Assembly (NCBI GenBank): GCA_016858145.1
Contig: JAEHOE010000244.1
Span: forward strand, 1-64,000
DNA: 64,000 nt
Direction of reading: 5' to 3'
DNA from: Edaphochlamys debaryana
Lineage: Eukaryota; Chlorophyta; Chlorophyceae; Chlamydomonadales
Below, piece by piece: positions 10,647 to 20,670 of the stretch; position 1 is the first letter of the stretch, and each line of letters starts with the position of its first letter. The notes beneath the pieces were generated by a model. That model searched no databases and was not told the origin of the DNA. It worked only from the letters and a program-made list of their open reading frames with translations. The position numbers and the translations under genes are program-made.

Positions 10647-12518
10647 ATGGCAGAGCCGCAGCAGAAGGGCCCGGCGGAGAGGTGGAAGAATGACACTCCC
10701 CCGCTGCCGCTCGGCTGGATCTCCGGTTTAGAGTGCTCCACACATAGCAAGGCGGATGCTTCCAAGCGCATAGCGATAAAGCTCCACGGCAGCGAGGTGC
10801 AGTTCACCGCAGTCCAGGGTGTGCCGCTCGACAAGGACCTCCTCACATACCGGACCGCGCTCCTCCTGAAGGATGTAACGGGCATACCAATGAAGCTGCG
10901 GTTCATGAGCGCGGATGACGCACGCTTCAAGGCGCGGGATGACCCGGACATGGTCTTGGTGCAGTCGTGCTTCGAGGACACGGAGCTGCTGCTGTGGGAC
11001 TGGAAGCTGCTGCACTCTTCCATAACGACGGACTTCAGGCTGCGCTGCCCGGGGTGCGGACACGGAAAGCTCGGAGACAACGGATGGAGCCAGGGTGCGC
11101 GGCAGCTGATCGGCGATGGCGAGCAGACGTACGTCCTCAGCAAGAAGTACGAGTGCCCAGGTGAGGTCGAGGAGCTCAGCCAGATGAGCCAGCGGTGCGA
11201 GGTAGCTCGAGGAGCCTCTTGCCAACACGGACTCGCCGACGACATGTCCACCCGCGTGCCCTAGTCCGCAGCCAGTCCGCCCTCCCTCATGCCCCCCGCC
11301 TGCGCCCTGTCCTCCCGTGCCACAGCGTGCAAGAAGAACTACCACCTGTACGACGAGAAGCTCATGCAGCAGCTGCCGCAGCACGTCCAGGCTGCCTTCC
11401 CGGGTTTCCTGAGCCACACCAGCGGGATCAGCTTCAGCCTGATGCACGACATGGTCGAGGACGGCTCCTGCGGCTGGGCCAACTTCGCCCACACCTGCAG
11501 ACGCCGGAACGCACGTGCTCGCAATGCGCACCTGCAGGCCCACATTCGGTACCTCGACCGCATCAAGCAGGCCAGGAGGGGGCAGCAGACCATCACCGCC
11601 GGCCTGTCGCGTCCGTTCAAGGTGCGCGCGCCCCTCTCACCAGCACAGCTGCTCTGCAGCCTCTGTTCCTGTTGCCTGTCGCCTGCTGCATACATCCCCC
11701 CTCGCCCCCCCACTCAACTGTTTGCTGGTGTGCCGTCGCCTCCGCCGCCTCTCTCCTGGTTGCCTCAGGCTTTCCCCGAGTTCAACAGCAGCCTGTACGG
11801 CGGCATCGACCTCAACCCGCAGTACGCAGTTGGGGCCTTCCTGGAGGCCGCGGGCGGGTACGTGGAGGCGGCTCTGGACCACATGAAGTCGCTGGCGGGC
11901 GAGCACCTGCGCCTGGACGCTGGCTACAAGAACAACACCAAGGTGCGGCTCGCAGACGGCAGCGTGGCGGCCGCGGCAACCACCACCGTGATGAACGAGC
12001 GGAACCAGGTGCTGGGCGTCTACCACGGCACCGGCGGCGTGCAGGAGCTCAAGAGCGCACTGCTCTCGCTGGGCACGCGCATCCGCGAGCTCAACAAGGT
12101 GCGGACTTGGAAGGGTTCTCGGGGAATTGGGGCGAGGGGACAGGGCGCGTGCGGGATGTGACTCGTGCCAGTGTTGCTTCCCTCTGGCGCTGAGCCTGTC
12201 TCTGTCCCGGTTTGCGAGCCACAGAAGGTGTGCACGGTCTACGTGGACAACCCCCACACCACGGCGGGCATGCTGGTGGAGGCTTTCCCCGGCGGCATGC
12301 ATGGCATGCGGTGGTGGCTATTTGAGAAGGGCAGGCAGGCGAGCTCTGGGAGAGCTTGCTCACTTCGTGCTTGGGATGGGTGCAGCGCCTTTTCTATCGC
12401 ATTTACTGGAGCGGACACTTCTGGGGCGCTAGCGTGGTGCGGTTTGTCTCCGTCGGCTAGCGCCCTTGCACTGCCCCTGACTTATTTCCGAAGACACGCT
12501 GGCCTGAATGGGTGCTGA
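10647..12518 (+). CDS. DDE-type transposase with zinc ribbon, apparently 3'-truncated
   Basis: Start ATG at 10647 (MAEPQQKGPAERW). Exons that fit GT-AG and keep frame: 10647-11160, 11326-11621, 11769-12098, 12225 to a stop at 12516-12518 (about 478 residues). Splicing exon 1 to exon 2 completes a zinc ribbon: C134-x2-C137 and C170-x2-C173 (YECPACKKNYHLYD). The following segment (FPGFLSHTSGISFSLMHDMV) and a catalytic-looking core resemble algal and fungal transposase-like proteins I remember as carrying the Pfam domain DUF6729. Core features are an LRLDAGYK motif (D320), a VMNERNQVLGVYHGTGG strand region, and VYVDN (D388). After that Asp and FPGG the expected downstream catalytic segment is absent and the tail (HGMRWWLFEKG...) looks non-homologous. 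The copy is therefore probably truncated or its last exons are unrecognised. Either a decayed transposon or a host-retained fragment. Confidence 0.6.
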
Positions 12519-13498
12519 TTGGGCGTGCCTTTGTTGTGAATGTATTGAGCCCTCTTCGCTGCTGTCTTTGTGCGGCACTGGGGCGGCCGCAGTTGTGGTT
12601 GCAACGCAGAGAGAGAATGCATGCCTTGGTGGGCCCGCACCCCGTCCCCTGGACCACCTGAATCCCCCAAGCGGTCGGGCATAGCCATAGCGGCAGCGGC
12701 AATGTGGCGATCCAATGCCAGTGATGGAGAAGACCTGATATGTGCTGTGGCTGTAAGGCTGAGCTGAACCTAGATCGCTCGACACTGTTCTGCGTTCAGC
12801 TACCAGCCTCGACACCCACAGCCCTCAAGCAAAGCGCCCAGCACGCTGCACACACACAAACCATGGCGTTGGGGATGCATGGCCGGTGGGTCGGGTGAGC
12901 GTTACGGCATGTGCACCCCGGCGCACTGCAACAAGCCCCCTGTGTAAGCGACACGCCTAATGCAGCCCCACAGCGTCAGCGACGCTTGAACTTCCGATTC
13001 ACCAATGGGCGCCCTGCCACATGACGCATAGGCGTCGCCCCTGCTCCGCCGTGCCGGCAGAGGCTTTAGCAAGCCAACCGACCGCACGCATGCGGGGCTC
13101 AGTGAGAGGCTCAGTGCGCAATTGCGGAGGTGCACGTGCTGGTAGGGGTCAAGTGCACATGCAGCTGGAACCCGGGGCCACGTAGGGCGGTAGGGGGGCA
13201 GAGAGGGCTGGGCGACAGAGCGCATTACAGCTTTTCAGCTTCTCGCAGCCCTTGTTGACGCAGCATCGTTCCTAAGCGTGCCCTTGCCAACCCAGCATCG
13301 TGCCCAACCGTGCCCGTACGCTTGGGCATAAGTCGCCCGTACTGCTGGCGCCTCCCTGGCCCCGGCGTTTCCCGCCCCCAACAACTCAGGGCCCACGTCC
13401 TCCCTCACTTGAAGATAGCAACACTGCACCGCATACCGCATACTGTGCAGCATTCCCTGGTCAGCGCAAAGCCGGCGCTCCGAGCAACCGAGGAGGCC

Positions 13499-13787
13499 TC
13501 AGTCGGAGTAGTAGTCCGCCTCAACCCCAAACTCAAACATCTTGCGCCGCCTCAGCGAACGAATCTCCTGGTAGATCATCTGCTTCTCGTCGCGCTCAAT
13601 GCAGGCCATGCGGTACAGGTTGGACATGGCGAGGATTGCCCTGCGGTGTCCAACCTCCCGCTGCTGCGGACGCCAGCGCCGCTGGGCGGCGCGGAGGCCC
13701 TGGTGCATGGCCTCCGACATGTGACGCGCGCTCCTGTACTTCAGGTCAAGTCTGCGCTCTTTGGCGCGCAAGAGCTGCAGCTCCAGC
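13499..13787 (-). CDS. Possible terminal exon of an unidentified minus-strand gene
   Basis: A strong 3' splice site (a long pyrimidine tract then CGCAG, at 13788-13830) precedes a phase-2 exon of 95 residues ending at a stop at 13499. The product is very basic and helical (LELQLLRAKERRLDLKY, AQRRWRPQQREVGHRR, IYQEIRSLRRRK) and ends EADYYSD, so a coiled coil or nucleic-acid-binding tail is likely. I do not recognise the family, and no upstream exon could be chosen with confidence. Confidence 0.35.
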
Positions 13788-14402
13788 CTGCGCGAGAGCG
13801 GAAAGGCGGGGGGGGAGGGGAGGGGGTTGGGCTGGCACACGACGGGTGCACTTCGGCGGATATCACCAGCACCCGGCAGTTCAAGCAATAAGTTCTATCA
13901 CAAAGGTGTCAATCACATCACTATTGTGACACCGCACAGTGCACAGGCGTAGGTCTGCCAACTTTCTGTCAACCAGCATTTCCGCAAGTTTGCGTGATTT
14001 CATAGCTCCGAGCCTCACAACGCACCACTGTGCCTCGGTCGGCATTTCAGAGGCTAGAAGCTCGTTGTGCGTAGGACCGTTTGTGTTGCTGGCGCTCGTC
14101 GAGTCAAGTCAACCGTGCGGGGTCGTGGCCGTGCCGCAGTGGCCGCGAGCTGCGAGTGCGCAAGTACGCTTATGCGGAGTTGCGGAGGGCGCTGCTCCCA
14201 CATAAGCATCACCGATGCCATCTGGGGGGTTGGCGGTCCCCCAGCCCAGCCCCGCAGGTGTCGCATGTTAGCATAATTTCAACACAGGCGAAGACCGGGC
14301 AGCCTCAAACACCCTGCCAGGCGCCACTACGGCTGGGACCCGAATTCGGGCAAGTTCAGGCTGCAAAGTTGCGCTTGAAGACCGCAATTTCGTGAAAATT
14401 TC

Positions 14403-14427
14403 TCTCGGCGGCCGAAGGCCGCCGAGA
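14403..14427. repeat. Perfect GC-rich hairpin
   Basis: Arms TCTCGGCGGCC (14403-14413) and GGCCGCCGAGA (14417-14427) flank a GAA loop, followed by an A-run. No gene is near enough to assign it as a terminator. Confidence 0.55.
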
Positions 14428-14947
14428 AAAACTCTCCCCGAGCCCATAATGCCTAATTAGAGTAGGCAAAGGACCCCATAATTTGCGTATTTTGCCAATT
14501 GCGGAATTCGGTTGGCGGAATTGGGTCAATTCCGGTCCCATCACTGGGTATGCACCGAGCAATGTGCTAGCCGAGAGACGCGCCGCCGCTATGCACTCGG
14601 AATATTTTATGCGCTCAATGTATTGCACGACGGAAGCCAAATGCGCGACGTCTCGCGCGACTCCGGTTCGGTTCGCTTTAGCGTTTTTCCACATACTCTG
14701 CGTACCTATGGCTACTGCTTGTGCCATTTAGGACGCGCCGTAACGGGCGGAATAATATGTCCGAAAGCGCTCTGGAATGCGAGACGTCGCACAGCGTTTT
14801 CGGCTTGGCGACTGCACTGCTGCGCTCGCGACCTGGTTCGGCCCCATATACTAGGTATGTGCTTACCTTTCACGAACCCTGCGGAGCGCAACGCGATGGT
14901 TCAACGACCGAACTGCGGCTTGATTCTGCCGCAAGCAAACGTGCCTA

Positions 14948-15170
14948 ATCAATCCCAGGCCCGCACGTCGGCCCGCCCCGCCTTGTGGGTTTCGGGGGAC
15001 TGGGGGGGACTGGGAGGACAAAGACTCAGAGAGGGGTGGGAGGATTGTGAGGCCCGGGTTCAGGGTAGGCGAAGGCGCCTAGCGGTGCGGGAGGGCTGGG
15101 AGGATGGCGAGGGAGTATCGCGAGAGGATTGGGACGGGACGCTGGGGAGAATTGGGAGGGCGGCCTTTGG
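14948..15170. repeat. G-rich dispersed repeat, modules B+A joined
   Basis: Module B (as at 4324-4436), the GTTCAGGGTAGGCGAAGG linker, then module A (as at 4160-4286 and 4541-4654), contiguous here. This is probably the original arrangement of the composite repeat. Confidence 0.65.
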
Positions 15171-15363
15171 GCGCAGATGGGTACGCAGTTGTCAGGCCAC
15201 GCTTTTGGACGGGCGACCGTGGGCGACTGCACCCGGCCGGAGGCATACCCCTGCATACCAACCCGCCGCTACCAATGCGCCGACGCTTGCCATGCGCGCA
15301 TGCCCCCCCGCCGGAGCACCGTGGCAGCCGTGGCAACCATGTCACACACTTGGTGGCGAGTTT

Positions 15364-15411
15364 GGGTTATTATAGACAACGGGGCGTAGTGCCGTTGTGT
15401 TGGCGTCGCAT
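15364..15411. repeat. Dispersed repeat, copy 1 (partner at 17712)
   Basis: The 26-bp block beginning GGGTTATTATAGACAACG is identical at 17712-17737. Similarity continues to about 48 bp (…GCATCGCAT versus …GCGTCGCAT). Confidence 0.65.
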
Positions 15412-17711
15412 GATGTTGGCCGACGCAGAATTCCTGTGACTGTGAACGGGGTACCCTTCCGCCGAAAGTGGCTTCCAGGCTGAAAGTCCCCCCCTAGAGT
15501 AACCCAGGGCTACTCCGCAAGTTTGGGTCGGGCGGGCAGAGGGGGCGGAGGTAGTGGGGACAGGATATCTGAGTCACGCGGCATCAACTCCCCCTTCGCC
15601 GTCTCCAGTGCCGTTGCGGCCGCGTGTCCCGGTCTTGGTGCCAGGGATGATGAGGCCGACACTACCGCTGGTCAGTTCCTCTTGCCGCAAGGGGTTCTGC
15701 AGGCCTGGCGCGACAGCCCCCAATGTCCGGGCCCGGCGCTCTCTGGCTGCCACCGCTGACGCTCAGCTATTGGGCCCTGTCGGAGCTTTGGTCAAATTAG
15801 AAGAGTCGGGGGCACGCGGCTTGCGGAACGCACGCGCAGCGAGCTCAGGTTGATTCACCCCGCGGGAGGGGTCCAAACGGGTGGAAGAAAGACCCTACCG
15901 GAGCTGATCTCGCGTTTGGCCCTCGACAGCCTCACCGCCAATACCGAGCGCGTTTGTTGGGTAAAACGTATGGTTGGGGACCTGCTGCAGCTGATCGGCA
16001 GAGGGTTGGTGCACCCATTGGAGCATACAAACGGCCCGGGCGGCCTTTGTGCACCTTTTGTATAGGCTAGCGCAAAGGGTCTGGCAAAAGAAGGCGATAT
16101 AAGGGGTCAATCGGCATCCGACCGTTCCCCGCGTGCCATTACCCCGAGAGTCCCCATCCCGCCTCAGCGGGAGTGCGACCAGAACTGGGTCGATGTGCCC
16201 GCCGGCACAGGCGCCTGGGAGAGCTGTACGATACTGCCATCATCCAGTGAGCCTCGTGTGCGCACTACTCGCGCGGGAAGCGGTGGAATGCGAGTCGCCG
16301 CGCAGCGTAGTTGCGCATGGCGATCGCAGTGTTACACTGAAAGTATGTTATAAGGTATCAGTGTTATAGAGTGGTCGCCATCTGCGCGCTCCGGCGAGGC
16401 GGGACACACCCCAGCGCCGACTTCGGACTTTCCGCCCCTCTTCAATTCCGGCTTCCTTGCAAGAGCCTTGGATAGCCATAGCGATTCCTAACAACTTGGG
16501 CGGCCCGCCCAGGGCTCGCGTCGGCACTTGATGTTTATGCGCACAGGTTAAACTCGCTGTTCGGCCGCCGGGCTGCCCGCACGTTGCTTATAGCTTGCTG
16601 GTACACTTGTGCTGTATGCATCTCGGCAAGCGGCACTCGGCGAGCCTCTGCGTAAGCGGACAGGTGGGCTGGAATGCGAGTCGTCGCGCAGCGTAATTCC
16701 GCTCGGCCACCTCTCGGCGACTGCACTGCCATACTGGCGGCGTATTGCGCCACATCCGTGGCGTGAAATGGCTGCCCTCTGCACGCTCCGCAGAGCGGGG
16801 CGCACCTCTCGCACGACCGAACTTCGTGACCGCAGCGCGCGAGCATCTAGGTCTGAGTTTGGACCATTGTGTATGTAGAGCGAACGTGCTGCTATCGCCC
16901 GCGTGTGGCTGCGCTGCGCGAGGTGCTGTAATGGGCACGCCCACTACCTGTCCACCGTGGTCTGCTCTCGGTCCTGTGGTGTGTCATGCGCCAAAAACAA
17001 CCTCCTCTCAACTACACTACGTCCCGTGGAGCTACGGTCATTTCCGTTCCAACGGCCCGCACCGCGGCCCCCCTGCGGACTGCCCCTGCGCCGCCCGTCG
17101 CTCCGCAAATGAAAGGCCAAACAAGATGGGTGTCAGCTTCCTCGAAGCTAGAAAAAGGGCTGAGCCCTAGAAAGTCTGGGCAGCGGCATATGCGTGCAGG
17201 CACGGTGCAAAGCGCGGGGCCGTGTGGCGCGCTTAGCGCGAAGCTTCGGGGGGACAGGGGCCCGAGGATGGACGCGGGGCGAAACACATTTCCACGCTGA
17301 CTGGCGACAAAGTGTTGCCCGTACTTCCTCCTCGACGGATCTGAGTTGCAGGAGGTAAGATAGCAACATCGCGCTCGGTCCGGGCTTGGTCGGCGAGGTT
17401 TGACCGAAGTCGGCACCACAGGCATCCTCGCAACAGCCGTGCCCAAACTTATCGAAACTACCTCGCTATTAGCTTCAACGTGTTAGGTATCTATCGAAAC
17501 GAATGTCCGAATTGCTCTTTGGGCTATGGGTGCGAGCTGGTGCGACTGCCTTGCCCGAAGAGCCTAACGGCGGCGGCTCAGCCCAAAAACCACTGAGCTG
17601 CGCAGCAGTCGAGGCTTGCCCCTCCTTCTTTGATTGGTCGATTTGGTCGGTTGCGATTGAGCACGAGACTGCGTGGTATTGCATCGTGCTCTCACTCCCC
17701 GTTCAGCTTCG

Positions 17712-17762
17712 GGGTTATTATAGACAACGGGGCGTAGCGCCGCGGAGTCGTGGCATCGCATT
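17712..17762. repeat. Dispersed repeat, copy 2 (partner at 15364)
   Basis: Second copy of the block at 15364-15411, in the same orientation. Confidence 0.65.
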
Positions 17763-18819
17763 TCGTAGCTTCGGGGGCAAGGAGGTGGAGGATGGCTTCG
17801 GGCCCGAAACACATGCCGACAGACACGCCGGCGCGAAAGTGTCGCAACTTAGCCCCTGAACCAGGTATATGGTGAAGTTAGTGGAGTGGGGCGTCCTTGT
17901 GGAGGGTGGGGGTTACTGTGCTCGCAGGGGCCATGCAGCGTCGTCAGAACTGTGATGGGACCGCGAACGCGTCGTTTTAGCCGCTGCCGGGTGGGGGCAA
18001 CACCAGCGCGGGGTGGGGCGTGCAGACATGGCACGCACGTCCGGACAACTTCCACCACCATTTCGCAGTATTAATAGCGCAGCTCCAATGCATTTTAAGC
18101 GGGCCTCAAGTGCCGCGCCAGAGGCCGCGATGAGGCCGCGACGTGGATGTGGCCAACACATGAAGTTGCGGCGAAGAGCATGGATTGGCACCAAGCAAAG
18201 CGCAATGACTTGATCACAGCAGCGTTATTTGCTTGCAGCAAGCGCGGCTACGGGAAGATAGCGTTAAGGCCGCGCGCGGCGGCGACTGATCAAACATGCC
18301 GGCACCGTGAACTGCTGCGCCACTTGACCCGAAACAAGTCGCGCTAGCATATTGGGACACGTGCATGTCCAATGCGCTTACTACGAGCGCAAAACGAGAA
18401 CCGCGACCACTTGCCAAATTTTCACAATTCGCACAGGACGCAGGCAACCCTTAGTTTTCTGTGTGCCACGCTTTCAACCTTTGCAAAGCACTCCGTGCCA
18501 GCGATACTTTGGGCGCGGCGAAGTCATTTTAGGGGTGCGCCCGCCACCGGGGCCGGCCTGGGCACCCTTCAAGACCTTCGTGTGAAGCCCCGTTTATGAG
18601 CGGCCACTTGGGCCTATCGTTAGCTGAGGTGTTCTAGTTTAGCTGAGGTGTTCTAGTATCCATCGGGACAGGCGGTGCGTCGAGAGAGAGACTGTAGAGC
18701 CCAAACTTCTATGCGTTCAGGACCTTCTGCGTCCATACCCATATACCTGGTTAATTAACTACCTCCCTCTACGGCTACGGCTTTGCGTTCTTTGCTTGGC
18801 ATGAGCGTCGGGCGGCGCA

Positions 18820-19493
18820 GGCCGTGGCGGCGGAGGGGGCTGCCTGCGCCGGGGCTTCGGGGTTCCGGGCCGGGGCGCCGAGGGCATGGGCGTGGGCGGG
18901 GTCGCGGGCGTGGGCGGGGCCGGTCTCGGGGCCGGCGCCAGGCCGCCGGTGCCCCACGCTGCCCCTGCGGCGCCTTGATGACGCATGGGCCTAGGGAGCA
19001 TCCCTTTGGGTCTTGCCCCGTTGCAACGGCACTTTGCGAGTACATGAACGAATTAGGAAACGCTGACATTGGGCGTGCGAACCTCTGGTTGGTGCAGCCC
19101 CCAACGCACGGAATTATGCAGCCCGTGTGGGATGTTGTGTGCCTGGCCGCCATTGCTGCGATGGAGAAGGGGCGGCAGGCGCTGTACGGTGCCCGGTGTG
19201 GCCCGCGTAGGACGGTGCCCGCCGCCAGTGTGCGCCGTGTGGGGGCACGCGTGGTTGCTGACTTCGTCTCACGGCTGTGGTCTTTTGCGGCACTGGGTTC
19301 GCGGCCACGGGTTGGGATGTGGTTTTGGGTAGCCACGTGTTCCTGGGCTCTTCCGCCAGCGGGCACGTGGTTTGCACTGTGCCCCTTGATGATGATGATT
19401 CGTCCGCATCGGATGGGTTATAGTTGCGGCCCTGTGGCTGCTGTACGGGTCCTGCTGTCCACTGCGGTTAGCCTGTGTGCGCCCTGGGACTGA
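18820..19493 (+). pseudogene. C-terminal remnant of a LINE ORF2
   Basis: The frame encodes a Cys/His motif (CPCGAL...HPFGSCPVA) followed by WDVVCLAAIAAMEKGRQALY and RVGARVVADFVSRLWSF. These match, in order, the end of the LINE ORF2 at 48572-49475 (CPCGAA...HHFWSCPVA, WDVVCLAAVAAMEHGRQALY, RVGVSVVADFWARLRSF). The sequence is clearly diverged, so it comes from another copy or subfamily. A G-rich repeat (GGGCGTGGGCGGGG words, 18885-18945) expands the N-terminal side. No RT or endonuclease part lies upstream. The fragment abuts the transposon array, which starts at 19503. Confidence 0.75.
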
Positions 19494-19502
19494 GTGAGAT
19501 GA

Positions 19503-19714
19503 TTGGGGCCGCGGTGCCGCCTCTCTTTAGCAGCCGGCGCCGCGGCCCCCTCTCCAGGGGGCGTGTCCACCTCACCCCCAGACTCCACGGCCTCTGCCTC
19601 ATCCCCCTCCGTGCCCGCACCCTCGTCGGCCTGCTGTGCAACCCCAGCTGCCTCCCCCGCGCTGCTGGCTGCCTGCTCGCCTGATAACGCCTGATCCCGA
19701 GCGTGTTTCACCAT
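19503..19714 (-). pseudogene. Transposase, N-terminal fragment (left end of array)
   Basis: Begins with the MVKHARDQALSGEQ start region (ATG at 19714) and is cut at 19503 after ...KERRHRGP, where sequence flanking the LINE remnant begins. Only the acidic, low-complexity N-terminus is present. Confidence 0.8.
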
Positions 19715-19786
19715 CTGCGGGGGGAAGGGGGAAGGGGTAGAAGGGGGGATCATTGCAGGGCAGCGAAACACACACGAGGTGGTTGT

Positions 19787-19840
19787 AACCGTTGTACGAG
19801 CACGGTTATGACAGGTACAACTGTCAACCAAGCTTGGGTT
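19787..19840. repeat. Cluster of short inverted repeats upstream of the transposase gene (repeated in each unit)
   Basis: AACCG...CGGTT (19787-19791/19803-19807), TGACAG...CTGTCA (19809-19814/19821-19826) and AACCAAGCTTGGGTT (about 19826-19840) follow one another. The same block is in every unit (for example from about 23226). It lies 70-130 bp upstream of the transposase ATG, a reasonable place for promoter elements or transposase binding sites. That role is inference. Confidence 0.5.
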
Positions 19841-20670
19841 GGTTAGCGTTTGTAGAGTTTGTTGCTGGTGCTGGCTGGGGGGCTGGAGGGGGTGCGGGGG
19901 CCAGGGGCAGGCGGGGAGCCAGACACGCACATGGCATGCACGGCATGCCACGCCCAGCACAATCTGAGCGCCATCTCACTACCGCCTAAAAGTCTTCGGA
20001 AACTTGAGCACCCTCGCAGTCGCTGCGCGGGCCCCGTTTGTCTTCCAAGCATCAAAATTGCATCTTCCCTACAGCATGAGCCGCTCAAACCTTGCAGCCG
20101 TGGCCTCTAGCGCCCAGACAGGTTTGCCGTACGTTTGCTCGCACAGCCAGGGTCGGCACCTAGGGACTGCACAGCGTGTCGTTCGTACAAAAGGCGAGGC
20201 AATGCTCTACTGGCTTGGGCTGGTCGCTTGGGAAGGCGCGCTCATGGTGTGGCCGGCCTTGCCCAGTCCCGCGCTCTTGGGCGTACACAGTTCCCTGGCA
20301 GCACAACCTCCTGTAAGCCCCACGTCCATCGCCCTTAAGCGAGTGGCCGCGGGGGGCGCTGCGGAGCCCGAGGGGGCGCATCCTGTGGTGAGGGTGTGTG
20401 CTGGTACCGTGCCCGCAGGGGGAAGGCAAGGGTTTTCCCCACCCCGCCTCCAGCCCCTGTCATGCTCCCCCCCATATGCACAGGGACTCTGTAAGCTTGC
20501 TTGGTGCGCGGGGGGGACTGCGGGGGGTAAGCATTTCTTAGGGGCGGCATGGGCGCTGCGGCATGGGGTAGGCACGTCGGTGGACCCCGGCACGCATCAG
20601 AGCGCGCCGTCTCGCTGTCGGCCTAAGGCTTCCACTCCGCGCACTCGCTCACACAAGCTTACCTTCCTAC

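Larger units (their letters stand above)
13800..18780. other. Repeat-rich stretch without recognised genes
   Basis: Degenerate dispersed repeats dominate. TGGAATGCGAG(T/A)CG...GCGCAGCGTA...GCGACTGCACTG occurs three times (about 14772-14850, 16283-16335, 16670-16735). A block around GGACTTTCCGCC recurs from 3630-3710. A G-rich composite lies at 14948-15170. Frames are short and lack domains. An exact 19-bp tandem duplication (TTAGCTGAGGTGTTCTAGT) is at 18620-18657. Confidence 0.5.

Noticed and set aside
17859..18752. 14-bp inverted repeat (AACCAGGTATATGG and its complement) that could be ends of an 0.9-kb MITE
   Set aside because: No target duplication, and several 14-bp inverted matches are expected by chance in a window this size.
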